DNA of 64,000 nucleotides from Caulobacter sp. UNC358MFTsu5.1 (GTDB lineage: Bacteria; Pseudomonadota; Alphaproteobacteria; Caulobacterales; Caulobacteraceae): assembly GCF_000712075.1 (NCBI RefSeq), contig NZ_JONW01000005.1:563001-627000 (forward strand), given 5' to 3'. Below the pieces are notes generated by a model. That model saw only the letters and a list, made by a program, of their open reading frames with translations. It ran no database searches and was not told the origin of the DNA. Both the position numbers and the translations under genes were made by a program. Below, in pieces: positions 1 through 8,792 of this stretch; position 1 is the first letter of the stretch, and the number at the start of each line of letters is the position of its first letter.

Positions 1-258
1 GTACTCGATGACCACGATGCGGCTGTCGATGGTGGGTTCGGCGACTTCCATGTCGAAGGCGACGCGCAGGTCGACCAGGGGGATGACCCGGCCGCGGAAG
101 TTGATCACGGCGCCGACGAACGGCGGCGCGCCGGGCACGCCGGTCTCGGGCAGCAGGTCCAGCACCTCGCGCACCAGCCCCGCCTCGAGGGCGAAGGTCT
201 CGCCGCGCAGGTCGAAGGTCAGGGCCTCGATGGCTTCAGTGGGGGTTTCGGCTGTCAT
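1..258 (-). CDS. cheW: CheW-like chemotaxis coupling protein (partial, 3' end off the window)
   Basis: The first 86 residues of a CheW-domain scaffold protein, which couples chemoreceptors to the CheA kinase. The ATG is at 258. The visible part contains the typical CheW pattern: a hydrophobic strand, then LVREVLDLLP, then a P-x-F-x-G-x-x-x-x-R-G turn (APPFVGAVINFRGRVIPLVDL). The C-terminal half lies left of position 1. It follows cheA by 14 nt on the same strand, so it is probably the next gene of a sta-cheY-cheA-cheW operon. The family call is firm; which chemosensory cluster it belongs to cannot be judged. Confidence 0.88.
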   Translation of the reverse strand, partial: MTAETPTEAIEALTFDLRGETFALEAGLVREVLDLLPETGVPGAPPFVGAVINFRGRVIPLVDLRVAFDMEVAEPTIDSRIVVIEY

Positions 259-272
259 GTCCGGGCCCTTCA

Positions 273-2255
273 TCAGCTGGCGGCGCGCAGTTGCGCGTCC
301 TGGCGTTGGCCGGCGGCCACCAGGTGGGCGATGTCGAGGATCAGGGCCACGCCGCCGTCGCCGAGGATCGTCGCGCCCGAGAAGGCGCCGACATCGGCGT
401 GGAAGGGCGACAGCGCCTTGATGACGGTCTGGTGGTCGCCCAGGATCTGGTCGACCACCAGGCCCACGCGGTCCTGGCCCTGGGCCTGGCCGGTGGAGAC
501 CACCACGATCTTCTGGTGGGGATCGGGCTCGAGGCCCGTGGCGAACATCTGGCGCAGGCGGATGAACGGCACCAGCTGGTCGCGCAGGGTGATCAGGCTG
601 CGGCCCGTCGAGCGCACGTCCTGCTCGACCGACAGCTCCACGCACTCCTCGACCGAGGCCAGCGGGATCACGTAGCGGCCGGTCCCGACCCGCACCAGCA
701 GGCCGTCGATGATCGCCAGGGTCAGCGGGATGCGCAGCGAGACGACCGAGCCGGAGCCCGGCGTGCTGGTGATCTCGATCGAGCCGCGCAGGCCCTCGAT
801 GGTCTTCTTGACCACGTCCATGCCGACGCCGCGGCCCGACAGGTTGGTGATCGCCGCCGCGGTCGAGAAGCCGGGGGCGAAGATCAGCTGCAGCAGCTCG
901 CTGTCGCTCAGCACTTGGCCCGGCTGGATCAGGCCGTTCTCCTCGGCCTTGGCGCGGACGCGGGCGCGGTCGACGCCGCGGCCGTCGTCGGTGATGGTGA
1001 TCACCACCTCGGCGCCCGACTGGCGGGCGGCCAGCACGATATGGCCGGCCTCGGGCTTGCCGGCGGCGCGGCGCTGCTCGGGGGTCTCCAGGCCGTGGTC
1101 GGCCGAATTGCGGATCAGGTGGATCAGCGGGTCGGCCAGGCGTTCGATCACCGTCTTGTCCAGCTCGGTGGTCTCGCCCTCGGTCGACAGCTCGATCGTC
1201 TTGCCGGTGTCGCGGGCCAGGTCGTGGATCAGGCGGCGGAAGCGGCCGAACAGCTGGGCGATCGGCACCATGCGGACCACCATCATGGTGTCGCGCATCT
1301 CCGCGGCCAGGCGCTCGATCTCCTCGGCGACGGCGCGCAGGGCGATGTCGCTGCTGGAGGCGGCCAGCTGCTTGAGGCGGGACTGGGCGATGACCAGCTC
1401 GCCCACGCGGTCCATCATCTCGTCCAGGCGCTCGGCCGGGACGCGCACGGTGTCGCCGCCGGCCTTGCGGCCCTCGTTGGCGGCGGCCTCGACCGGGGTC
1501 GCGGCGTCCTGCGCGGCGGGCGCGACTTCCAGGGTCTCGGCGACCGCCTCGGCTTGCGCCGCGGCGTTCAGGTCCTGGATGTCCAGGGTCATGTCGTCGA
1601 TGACGAAGATGAAGACGTCCTCAATGGCGTCGCGGCCGTGCTTGGTGACCAGGGTCACGTCCCAGGCCAGGTGGCACTCGGTGGGGACCAGGACGTCGAA
1701 GTCGGGGACGGCGTCGGTGACGGCGACCACCGCGCACTCGCCCAGCTCGCGCAGCTCGTCCAGCAGCGGCAGGGGACGGGTGCCGTTGACCAGGGCGTCG
1801 GCCGGCAGGCTGAAGCGGACGCGCCAGCGGTTCAGGCCGGGCTCCGACGGCGCGGCGGCGGGGGCGGCGCCGGCGGGCTGGCCCGCGGCCTCGACCACGC
1901 GGCGCAGTTCAGCCAGCAGGGCCTCGCCGGCCTCGGCCGGGGCGGGACGGCCCTCGGCCAGGGCGCGCATGTGGTCCTGGGCGGCCAGGACCGCGCCGAC
2001 CAGCTCGGGCGTGGCGGCGACCTCGCCCTTGCGGACGCGGTCGAAGGCGGTTTCGCAGTGGTGGGTGAAGGCGGCCAGGGCGTCGAAACCGAACATGGCC
2101 CCCGACCCCTTCAGGGTGTGGAGGCCGCGGAAGACGGCGTCGACCAGGTCTCGATCCCCGGGACGATGCGCCAGGTCGAGCAGGCCCTGCTCGATCTCCT
2201 CCAGCAGGTCCTGGGCTTCCTGGCGGAAGGTCTCGATGGGATCGAGGCCGCTCAC
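273..2255 (-). CDS. cheA: CheA-type chemotaxis histidine kinase
   Basis: A 660-residue CheA. It autophosphorylates on an HPt histidine and passes the phosphate to CheY. Domains in order: HPt with the phospho-site in LHTLKGSGAMFGF (His about 46), a linker and P2-like region (about 130-260), the dimerisation helices (about 270-335), the HATPase domain with N box LIRNSADHGLE (about 380), G1 DDGRGVD and G2 GRGVGMDVV (about 475), and a C-terminal CheW-like regulatory domain (about 520-650). It starts with GTG at 2255, and that codon overlaps the cheY stop by 4 nt (GTGA), which indicates translational coupling. Length and all catalytic boxes are normal. Confidence 0.96.
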   Translation of the reverse strand: MSGLDPIETFRQEAQDLLEEIEQGLLDLAHRPGDRDLVDAVFRGLHTLKGSGAMFGFDALAAFTHHCETAFDRVRKGEVAATPELVGAVLAAQDHMRALAEGRPAPAEAGEALLAELRRVVEAAGQPAGAAPAAAPSEPGLNRWRVRFSLPADALVNGTRPLPLLDELRELGECAVVAVTDAVPDFDVLVPTECHLAWDVTLVTKHGRDAIEDVFIFVIDDMTLDIQDLNAAAQAEAVAETLEVAPAAQDAATPVEAAANEGRKAGGDTVRVPAERLDEMMDRVGELVIAQSRLKQLAASSSDIALRAVAEEIERLAAEMRDTMMVVRMVPIAQLFGRFRRLIHDLARDTGKTIELSTEGETTELDKTVIERLADPLIHLIRNSADHGLETPEQRRAAGKPEAGHIVLAARQSGAEVVITITDDGRGVDRARVRAKAEENGLIQPGQVLSDSELLQLIFAPGFSTAAAITNLSGRGVGMDVVKKTIEGLRGSIEITSTPGSGSVVSLRIPLTLAIIDGLLVRVGTGRYVIPLASVEECVELSVEQDVRSTGRSLITLRDQLVPFIRLRQMFATGLEPDPHQKIVVVSTGQAQGQDRVGLVVDQILGDHQTVIKALSPFHADVGAFSGATILGDGGVALILDIAHLVAAGQRQDAQLRAAS

Positions 2256-2617
2256 TTGGCCAGGACCTTCTTGACCACCCGGACCAGCTGTTCGGGGTCG
2301 AAGGGCTTGGTCAGCCAGCCGGTCGCGCCGGCGGCCTTGGCCTGCGCCTTGATCTCGGCGTCGGACTCGGTGGTCAGGAACAGGATCGGCACGCCGGCGC
2401 CGGCCGGGCGCTGGCGCAGTTCCCGGATCATCTGCAGGCCGTCCATGACCGGCATGTTCAGGTCGGTGACGATCAGGTCGAAGCCGCCGGCCGAACCCTT
2501 GTCCAGGCCGTCCTGGCCGTTCACCGCCTCGGTGACGGCGTAGCCTTCGCCGCTCAGGGCGATCTTGATCGCCTGACGGATGCTGGCGGAGTCGTCCACG
2601 GTGAGGATCGAAGTCAT
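2252..2617 (-). CDS. cheY: CheY-like single-domain response regulator
   Basis: A 121-residue stand-alone receiver domain. The acidic pair is Asp8/Asp9 (TVDDSASIR), the phospho-acceptor is Asp52 in VTDLNMP, the conserved Thr lies in ILFLTTESD and the conserved Lys in WLTKPF. There is no output domain, so it should act by protein contact, as CheY does on a flagellar motor or another target. It overlaps the STAS gene upstream and cheA downstream by 4 nt each, and is therefore the second gene of a tightly coupled operon. All key residues are present. Confidence 0.95.
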   Translation of the reverse strand: MTSILTVDDSASIRQAIKIALSGEGYAVTEAVNGQDGLDKGSAGGFDLIVTDLNMPVMDGLQMIRELRQRPAGAGVPILFLTTESDAEIKAQAKAAGATGWLTKPFDPEQLVRVVKKVLAK

Positions 2618-2955
2618 TGGGCGTTCCCTTGCAGCCAGAACTGCGTGCGCTCGGAGGTTTGATCGTCGAGGAAGCCGCCGCGTCGCAGCACTTCCAGTAC
2701 TGCGCCGCCGGCGGGCTGACGCAACGTAAGGTTACGTCCAGTCTCGGCGGCCTTGCGGCGCGCGGATTCGAGCAGTTGGACGAATGTCAGATCGATTTCG
2801 CTGACGCCGTCGATGTCCACGACAACGGGGCCGTCCTGTCCCAAGGCGGCTCCAAGCTCGGCGTGAGCTTGAGAAATACTGGCGACCGTCAGGTCACCGG
2901 TAAATGATACCAGGTTGTGTTCGACGCCCGACAATAAATTCAGCCCCCGGAACAA
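2614..2955 (-). CDS. STAS-domain protein (anti-sigma factor antagonist-like)
   Basis: A 113-residue protein made of one STAS domain, a fold used by SpoIIAA-like anti-anti-sigma factors and by small signalling partners in chemotaxis operons. The core pattern VVVDIDGVSEIDLTFVQLL matches the STAS strand and the loop around the phosphorylatable position; here the usual Ser/Thr-containing DS-x-G is replaced by EIDLTF. It is the first gene of the cheY-cheA-cheW operon and overlaps cheY by 4 nt. Its role is probably local signalling together with CheA/CheY; a sigma-factor partner is not visible. Confidence 0.8.
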   Translation of the reverse strand: MFRGLNLLSGVEHNLVSFTGDLTVASISQAHAELGAALGQDGPVVVDIDGVSEIDLTFVQLLESARRKAAETGRNLTLRQPAGGAVLEVLRRGGFLDDQTSERTQFWLQGNAQ

Positions 2956-3420
2956 ATAAATACCACCGTTATCTGGGATATTTATCTTGTACGGAAGCTT
3001 GTGAGGGCGCGATTAAATTAAGGTAAACAGGACAACCTGCAGGGGAGCGACAATTTGTCCCTATCCGCGCGAGGCGGCGATACGACTCGCGCCAAGCGCG
3101 TCCCAGCGCCAATTCCTGAGGAAACACCGCGCGTTGCACCGCCGCTCACCGGCCGCGGAGGGCGGCGACCAGGGCGTCCCCTTCAGGCCAGGGACCGAAG
3201 CCGGCGGCGGGGTTCAGGTGGCCGACAGCGCCCATCCCGCTGGTTCGGCGCCTGCTTCGGCGTCCGCCGTGTCGAGACATCAGTAACAGACGCCTATACT
3301 CGCATGAAACGAGTATCGACAAATAACAACTTACAGTACAAATTCGAAAGGCGTAACCGAGGGCGCGAGCCGCGCCGGCCGCACGCACCCTGGGCCCGTG
3401 GTCGAGCAAGGATGTGACCG
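2956..3420. other. Gap between the chemotaxis operon and the large-gene cassette
   Basis: There is no intact gene in these 465 nt. The part next to the STAS gene (about 2956-3060) is AT-richer than its surroundings and should hold the promoter of the chemotaxis operon. The middle holds the 3' relic of an RBBP9/YdeN-type hydrolase (separate entry). The part before 3421 (3270-3350) is again AT-richer and probably carries the promoter of the two-gene cassette. Confidence 0.6.
3146..3232 (-). pseudogene. 3' relic of an RBBP9/YdeN-family alpha/beta hydrolase
   Basis: About 29 codons ending in TGA at 3146 read MGAVGHLNPAAGFGPWPEG and then a short tail. The pattern GH-hydrophobic-N-x-x-x-G-x-G-x-WPEG is the C-terminal signature of RBBP9/YdeN serine hydrolases and carries their catalytic His. 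The rest of the enzyme (the GxSxG nucleophile and the acid) is missing; the in-frame codons upstream are Arg-rich and unlike the family. It is best read as the 3' remnant of a gene cut by whatever brought in the cassette starting at 3421. Confidence 0.6.
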
Positions 3421-5193
3421 ATGAGCGTCTCGGAGTCGAACCTGTCGGATCCGCGCTACGGCTTCGACCTGGTGGTCGCGGTGACCCAGGCCAGCGTCAA
3501 CGCCACGCTCAAGCAGTTGCTCGCGGGCCTGGCCGCCCCCGAGGTCGTCCTCTGCTACGTCTACGACGCCAACGGCGACCTCGTCCCGATCGACTACCAG
3601 ACGCTGGTGACCGAGGCGAAGGGGGCCGACCCGTTCACGATCCCCCCGGACGCCGACCCGAAGGACCCCCGCCTGGTCAACCTGGCCGCGCTCGGCTTCG
3701 TCGGAGGGGTCAAGGCCCGACTGGGCCTGCCGGACATGCCGCTGGCCGACCTGCCGCCGATCGTGACGTTCGGCGCGGGCGCCGGCGCCCCCGTTCGGTT
3801 CAACCTGCTCTGCGCCGAATTCCAGATCGTCGGCATCGAGTATATCGGGCCGACGCACATGAAGTGGACCAACACGTCGCAGCCCAGCGGCTCGGGGCCG
3901 CCCTGGTATTTCTCGGCCAACGTCTCTCTGGACATCACGACGATCGATCCCAGCTCCCGGGTCCCGCCCGCCGTACAGCAGCGCATCATCGATCTGCAGC
4001 ACGCCGCGCCCAACGCCTTCACGATTCAGAAGCTGTTCCTCGACCTGGACACCGCGATCCTGGAAACCGTCCCCCAGATCGAGGGCCTTTCGTCGGGCTC
4101 CGTGCTCTGGAACATGATCTCCGCGGTGTTCCTGGGCGCCTATTTCACCCAGCTGAAGCAGAGCGGCGACCCCGTTCTGAGCTACAGCTTCACCGTGACG
4201 GCGCCGCGGTCCGCCACCCTGCAGCTGGGCGCGGTGTCGCGGGAGGTCTCGCCCCTCCTGCAGAACGGCCATCCCATCAGCAACCCGACGCCGGCCCAGT
4301 CGAACGCCGCGGCCCTGGTCTATGTCGGCTCGCAATCGACCACCGCCCCGATCCCCGTGCCCTTCGCCTGGAACTGGGTGGAGCTGAACGAGGTCGACGC
4401 CTTCTCGGGCGTGCAGGCGGTCCGGCGCGATGTCTTCGCCGCTTACCTGGCCCAGCTGGTCAACGCCGAGGTCGGCGTCCTCTGCCTCGACACCAATGTG
4501 CACCTGAGCCATTCGGGCGAGAGTTTCACGATCAAGTATTCCACCGCCCCGGCCAGCGCGCCGCGGGGTTTCGCGCCCATCTCCCTGGTCGGCCTGCCCT
4601 CTCCCGACGGCTTCAACGACCTGCTGTCGCTGGACTTCGCCTGTCCCCCCTCGCACGACAGTTCCACGAGCGCGAGCCACGCCGTCAGGATCTGGGGCAA
4701 CTACGACTACGCCCTGACCGGCCGGGTCGGCGTGAGGGGCAACCAGATCCGGATCTGGGTGGAAGCGGTCGCCTCCATGTCCTTCAAGCACACCGAGGGC
4801 TTGGCCTCGTTCATCGACCTGCCCTACGCGCCCTACTACGACAAGAAGCTGACGGTGCTCTACACGCTCGGCGTCGACCAGAACGGTCTCCTGCAGGTCA
4901 CCCAGACCAACGGGACCGTCTCCCACGCCAAGGCATGGGACTTCCACCCCAGGGGCCTGGTCGGCCTGCTCGGCCTCGAGGGCCACCTCAAGGCGGGACT
5001 CACCAGCGTCGAGGACAGCCTGGCGGCCTATATCGACAGGGCCTTCACCCGCTACGTCGACGACCTGACCGCCACGATCAACGGCTACCGGGCCTGGGTC
5101 TTCCCGGGGAACGAGGCCTTCACGTTCAAGGACCTGTACTTCTCGGACGGCCACGACCTCACGGCGCGGCTGACCTACGTCAACCCCAACTGA
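3421..5193 (+). CDS. Large hypothetical protein, weak TULIP/P47-like start
   Basis: A 590-residue protein that I cannot name with confidence. It has no signal peptide and no clear membrane segment. The N-terminus (RYGFDLVVAVTQASVNATL) resembles the opening of P47/OrfX-type TULIP lipid-binding proteins: an aromatic-Gly-aromatic-Asp turn, a strand, then V-N at the start of a helix. This is weak, pattern-level evidence. The rest alternates beta-rich stretches with a few helices (PAVQQRIIDLQ, SVLWNMISAVFLGAYF). The next gene begins 13 nt downstream behind a GGAGGG ribosome site, so the two form an operon and may act together. GC is high, like the chromosome. Confidence 0.6.
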   Translation: MSVSESNLSDPRYGFDLVVAVTQASVNATLKQLLAGLAAPEVVLCYVYDANGDLVPIDYQTLVTEAKGADPFTIPPDADPKDPRLVNLAALGFVGGVKARLGLPDMPLADLPPIVTFGAGAGAPVRFNLLCAEFQIVGIEYIGPTHMKWTNTSQPSGSGPPWYFSANVSLDITTIDPSSRVPPAVQQRIIDLQHAAPNAFTIQKLFLDLDTAILETVPQIEGLSSGSVLWNMISAVFLGAYFTQLKQSGDPVLSYSFTVTAPRSATLQLGAVSREVSPLLQNGHPISNPTPAQSNAAALVYVGSQSTTAPIPVPFAWNWVELNEVDAFSGVQAVRRDVFAAYLAQLVNAEVGVLCLDTNVHLSHSGESFTIKYSTAPASAPRGFAPISLVGLPSPDGFNDLLSLDFACPPSHDSSTSASHAVRIWGNYDYALTGRVGVRGNQIRIWVEAVASMSFKHTEGLASFIDLPYAPYYDKKLTVLYTLGVDQNGLLQVTQTNGTVSHAKAWDFHPRGLVGLLGLEGHLKAGLTSVEDSLAAYIDRAFTRYVDDLTATINGYRAWVFPGNEAFTFKDLYFSDGHDLTARLTYVNPN

Positions 5194-5206
5194 CGGAGGG
5201 CGCGCC

Positions 5207-8200
5207 ATGAGCGGCTACACCATCGCGGCCTCGTCCGAGCTGATGGAGAACTACATCCAGGCGGACGTCCTGCTGCCGCAGGACAAGTTCGTCGCCCTGC
5301 AGACCGACGCGGGGGCCTCGCTGCTGTTCTCGCTGGGCACGGGCGGGACGTTCAACCTGACGGTCGAGGCGCCCGGCCAGACCCATGGCTGGCGTCAGGT
5401 CGACCTGGGCGGCGCGCTGATCGCCGGCGCCTTCGGCGGCAAGGCCTCGGTCAAGGCGTTCGGCGCGGCCCAGGCGGCGGCGACGGGCGGGGCGGGCGCG
5501 CGGATCCACCTGGCCGTGGTGGTCGGCGACGACACCGGCGACCACCTCTATCTCAGCCTGGGCAATTCGGAGTCCGACCTGGGCTGGACCGCCGCCCCGG
5601 CCTGGACGGCCGCGCCGTTCGACGCGGTCGACGGCGCCGGCCAGCCGATCGATCCGCCCAGCCCGTTGCGGATCGCCGACGTCCTGATCAGCGAGGCCGG
5701 CGACGCCGAATACGTCGTCGTCGATATCCTGCGCGACCCGACCCAGCCCGTGGGCTTCCTGTCGCGCTACTATCTCGACCCCGCCGCCGACGCCGCGCCG
5801 AAGTGGCGGCCGCACGACCTGGCCGTCGACATCCAGGCCAAGGACTACGTCTCCCGCCTGGGCCGCGCGGCCCACGCGTTCGGCGTCGACGGGCTCTACA
5901 CCAAGGGGACCGTCGGGACCTCGGGACAGCTGGTCTACACGCCGCTGTACAACGTCTTCGACCCGTCGCTGCCGGCGCTCCCGTCGCGGCTGAACCTGCC
6001 CGGCGGCCTCGTCGCCGACGCGATCGCCGTGGCGCGCAACCCCGACGGCGCCTCCGACCTCTATGTCGCGGCGGCGGGCGGCCTCTACTGGTTCGCCAGC
6101 GACAACCAGAAGGACCAGGCGCAGGGCGTGCCGGTCGCCGCCCATCCCCTGCTGTCGGCGGTGCGCGCCCTCCATGCCTACGCCGCCCAGGACGCGGTGA
6201 CGGTCTGGGGGCTGAACGGCGACGACACCGTCTTCTACCTGACCTGTCCGCTGGGCCGGCAGGCCCAGGCGGCGGCGTGGAGCGCCCCGCTGCCGATCCT
6301 GACCGGCGTCGACGCGATCTCGCCCTTCGTCGACCGCGCCTACAGCGCCAACACCTTCTTCGCCCACACGGGGGACGGGCTGGCCAAGCTGGTCAAGTCG
6401 CCGACCACCGGCCTGTGGGCCCGGCGGCCGATCACCCTGCCGCCCCGCGACACGACCCAGGCCTCGGCGGCGATCCACAGCTACACCACCCACCTCCAGG
6501 TCACCGACGCCGACGGCCGGCCGGCCCGGAACCTGGCCGTGAGGCTGACCGCGACCAACGTCACCTCGGTCTATATCAACCACCTCTACTACCTGGTCGG
6601 CCCGTCGCCCGTGGACGTCCTGACCGACGCCCAGGGCGCGGTGACGATCGTGGAGACGACCACCAGCCTGGCCGGCACGCGGTTCCTGGCCTCGGTCGAC
6701 GGCCAGCCGGACCTCGCCATCAACACCCTGGACGCGGCCTGGGCGCGCAACGCCCAGTACACCACCGCCGACAGCCTGCGCTCGGCCCAGATCGTCGACC
6801 GCCAGGGGAACAGCCGCGCCTTCATCCCGGCCGGGACCTCGAAGGGCGACCTGGACCGCGTGGCCTATTCCAACCAGTGCCTGGCCAAGGCCTACGCCAA
6901 GGTCGCCGCCGCGCCGTTCCCCCAGGCTCGCCCGGCCGCGCTCGCCCCGCCCCCGTCGCGGACGGCGGCCCTGGCGGCGGCGGGGATCGGCGAGGGCATG
7001 GCGGTCGACGTCGGCGACCTGTTCGGCTGGCTGGAGTCGGGCGTCGAGGCGGCGATCCAGTTGGTCGAGGACGCCAGCGACGGCGCCTGGCTGTTCGTGG
7101 CCACCATCGGCGAGGCGGTCTATCACGGCGTGCTCGACGGCGTGGAGGCGGTCGTGGCGGCCGCGACCTGGATCTACCACGCCATCAAGGTGGCCGTCGA
7201 AGACGTCATCCTGTTCCTGCAGTTCCTGTTCGAATGGCAGGACATCCTGGTCACCCACCGGGTGCTGAAGAACGTCCTCCTGCGCCTGGCCCAGGCGGCG
7301 GTCTCGGAGATCGAGACCTTCAAGGCCGATCTGCAGCCGCTGTTCCAGCGGATGCGGAGCGCGCTCGACGGCTGGGCCGACATCCCCGACTTCGAGCAGA
7401 GCGCCGGGGCGACCCTGGCGTCGAACCCGCCCGTCGCCGGCCTGAACAGCGCCCCCGCCAACCTCGGCGTCCACCACTTCAAGGGCGGCTGCGCGTCCAG
7501 TTCCAGCGACCTGTCGCCCGCCACGCCGGCCGAGGCGATCCTGCAGGACCTGATCCACCTGATGGAGGCCGAGGGCGAGACCCTGGCCGCGGCCGTCGAC
7601 GCCATCCGCACCGACATCCTCGAACAGTTCAGCAGCCTCAGCCTCACCGACATCCTCAAGCGCCTGGTGGCGATCTTCACCGACACGCTCCTGCAGTCGG
7701 CCGAGAACGTGCTGGTCACGATGCTGGACGTGCTGGCCCAGCTGGCGGCGGGGGTGGTCGACACCCTGGCCCACCGGCTGCACATCCCGGTTCTGTCCTG
7801 GCTGTACAAGGAGCTGACCGGCGACGACCTGTCGTTCCTCGACCTGGTCTGCCTGGTCGCGGCCATCCCCGTCACCCTGGTCTACAAGGCCGCCGCCCGC
7901 CGCGCGCCGTTCCCCAGGCACGACGCCTTCACCCAGGGGCTTATCGCGGCGGGCGACCTCGACGCGATCAAGGCCCAGTTCGTCGCCGCGCCCCATCCTG
8001 GCCCGAAGGCCGCCGCCCCGGTGCTGGACCAGGACAAGCTCAAGATCTTCGCCTTCGCGACCGGCGTCGGGTCCCTGTTCGGCGGGATCGTCCTGGTCAC
8101 GGTCGGCAACATCCAGCGCTTCGCGTTCGACGAGGACGCCCCGCCGGGACTGCCCTATCTCGCGACCCTGGCGACGATCGCCGCCCTGGGCAACTTCACC

Positions 8201-8635
8201 TACGTCTCGCCCAACATCGCCTCGATCATCAACACGTCGACCGACAACGCGGCCGCGGACTTGAACAACATCCTGACCGTGTTGAGCCTCCTCAAGAGCA
8301 TGGTCGCCATCCGCTACGCGGCCAGCGTCCCGGCCGGCGAGGTGTTCGCCTTCCTGGAGACCTTCCTGAATATCGCCTGGAACCTGCCGGTGATCGCCAA
8401 CCTGCTCCAGAACCACGGCGCCTTCGACACCACCTACAAGTCCCTGCTGCCCGAGACCGTCGGCAACCTGGCGTTCAACACCGGCGGCATCCTGGAACTG
8501 CCGATCGCTATCGCCGAGGACATCAAGGTGAAGGCCGCCCTCGCCGCGACCCAGGCCGCCCTGATGCTCACCTACGGCGGGCTCATGGTCGCCGCCGCCA
8601 GCATCTACCTGTTCGCGCCGGGGCAGGAGCACTAG
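5207..8635 (+). CDS. Giant hypothetical protein: propeller-like N-terminus, Ig-like middle, membrane-prone C-terminus
   Basis: A 1142-residue protein of unknown function. Residues about 1-430 are beta-rich, with repeated short blades (DLYVAAAGGLYWFASDN, AVTVWGLNGDDTVFYLT) that look like a propeller. Residues about 425-510 have the layout of an Ig-like or carboxypeptidase-regulatory-like domain (LQVTDADGRPARNLAVRLT ... VDVLTDAQGAVTIVETTTS). Residues about 590-720 are long amphipathic helices. Near the C-terminus are hydrophobic stretches that could insert into membrane (about 945-968, 978-1004 and 1118-1138). There is no signal peptide. It follows the 590-residue gene by 13 nt. A large soluble body plus a helical hydrophobic tail is compatible with a pore-forming or membrane-acting protein, but that is inference only. 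Confidence 0.6.
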   Translation: MSGYTIAASSELMENYIQADVLLPQDKFVALQTDAGASLLFSLGTGGTFNLTVEAPGQTHGWRQVDLGGALIAGAFGGKASVKAFGAAQAAATGGAGARIHLAVVVGDDTGDHLYLSLGNSESDLGWTAAPAWTAAPFDAVDGAGQPIDPPSPLRIADVLISEAGDAEYVVVDILRDPTQPVGFLSRYYLDPAADAAPKWRPHDLAVDIQAKDYVSRLGRAAHAFGVDGLYTKGTVGTSGQLVYTPLYNVFDPSLPALPSRLNLPGGLVADAIAVARNPDGASDLYVAAAGGLYWFASDNQKDQAQGVPVAAHPLLSAVRALHAYAAQDAVTVWGLNGDDTVFYLTCPLGRQAQAAAWSAPLPILTGVDAISPFVDRAYSANTFFAHTGDGLAKLVKSPTTGLWARRPITLPPRDTTQASAAIHSYTTHLQVTDADGRPARNLAVRLTATNVTSVYINHLYYLVGPSPVDVLTDAQGAVTIVETTTSLAGTRFLASVDGQPDLAINTLDAAWARNAQYTTADSLRSAQIVDRQGNSRAFIPAGTSKGDLDRVAYSNQCLAKAYAKVAAAPFPQARPAALAPPPSRTAALAAAGIGEGMAVDVGDLFGWLESGVEAAIQLVEDASDGAWLFVATIGEAVYHGVLDGVEAVVAAATWIYHAIKVAVEDVILFLQFLFEWQDILVTHRVLKNVLLRLAQAAVSEIETFKADLQPLFQRMRSALDGWADIPDFEQSAGATLASNPPVAGLNSAPANLGVHHFKGGCASSSSDLSPATPAEAILQDLIHLMEAEGETLAAAVDAIRTDILEQFSSLSLTDILKRLVAIFTDTLLQSAENVLVTMLDVLAQLAAGVVDTLAHRLHIPVLSWLYKELTGDDLSFLDLVCLVAAIPVTLVYKAAARRAPFPRHDAFTQGLIAAGDLDAIKAQFVAAPHPGPKAAAPVLDQDKLKIFAFATGVGSLFGGIVLVTVGNIQRFAFDEDAPPGLPYLATLATIAALGNFTYVSPNIASIINTSTDNAAADLNNILTVLSLLKSMVAIRYAASVPAGEVFAFLETFLNIAWNLPVIANLLQNHGAFDTTYKSLLPETVGNLAFNTGGILELPIAIAEDIKVKAALAATQAALMLTYGGLMVAAASIYLFAPGQEH

Positions 8636-8792
8636 GGGGAGGCGCCGCTGTCGGTGCGCCATAGGGCCGACCCGCTAAGCGATTGATCTTGTTGCGGCCC
8701 GTCTTGGCCACCAATTTCAGGAAACAACTTAACGCAGTCCCTGAATCGCCTTCGGCCAACCTAAGCCGGGCCCAGCGTCGGTTTATGCTGTT

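Noticed and set aside
291..2543. A 750-codon plus-strand frame across cheA and cheY
   Set aside because: It overlaps two firm genes in reverse and has no domain; a shadow.
5180..8662. A 1160-codon open frame on the minus strand opposite the 1142-residue gene
   Set aside because: It is low-complexity, Gly/Arg/Asp/Gln-rich and starts and ends with no ribosome site; it is the usual antisense shadow of a GC-rich gene.
8649..8700. TGTCGGTGCGCC as a possible transposon end
   Set aside because: It begins like Tn5053/Tn7-type ends (TGTCG) but I found no matching inverted copy beyond the tniA break, so no boundary is claimed.
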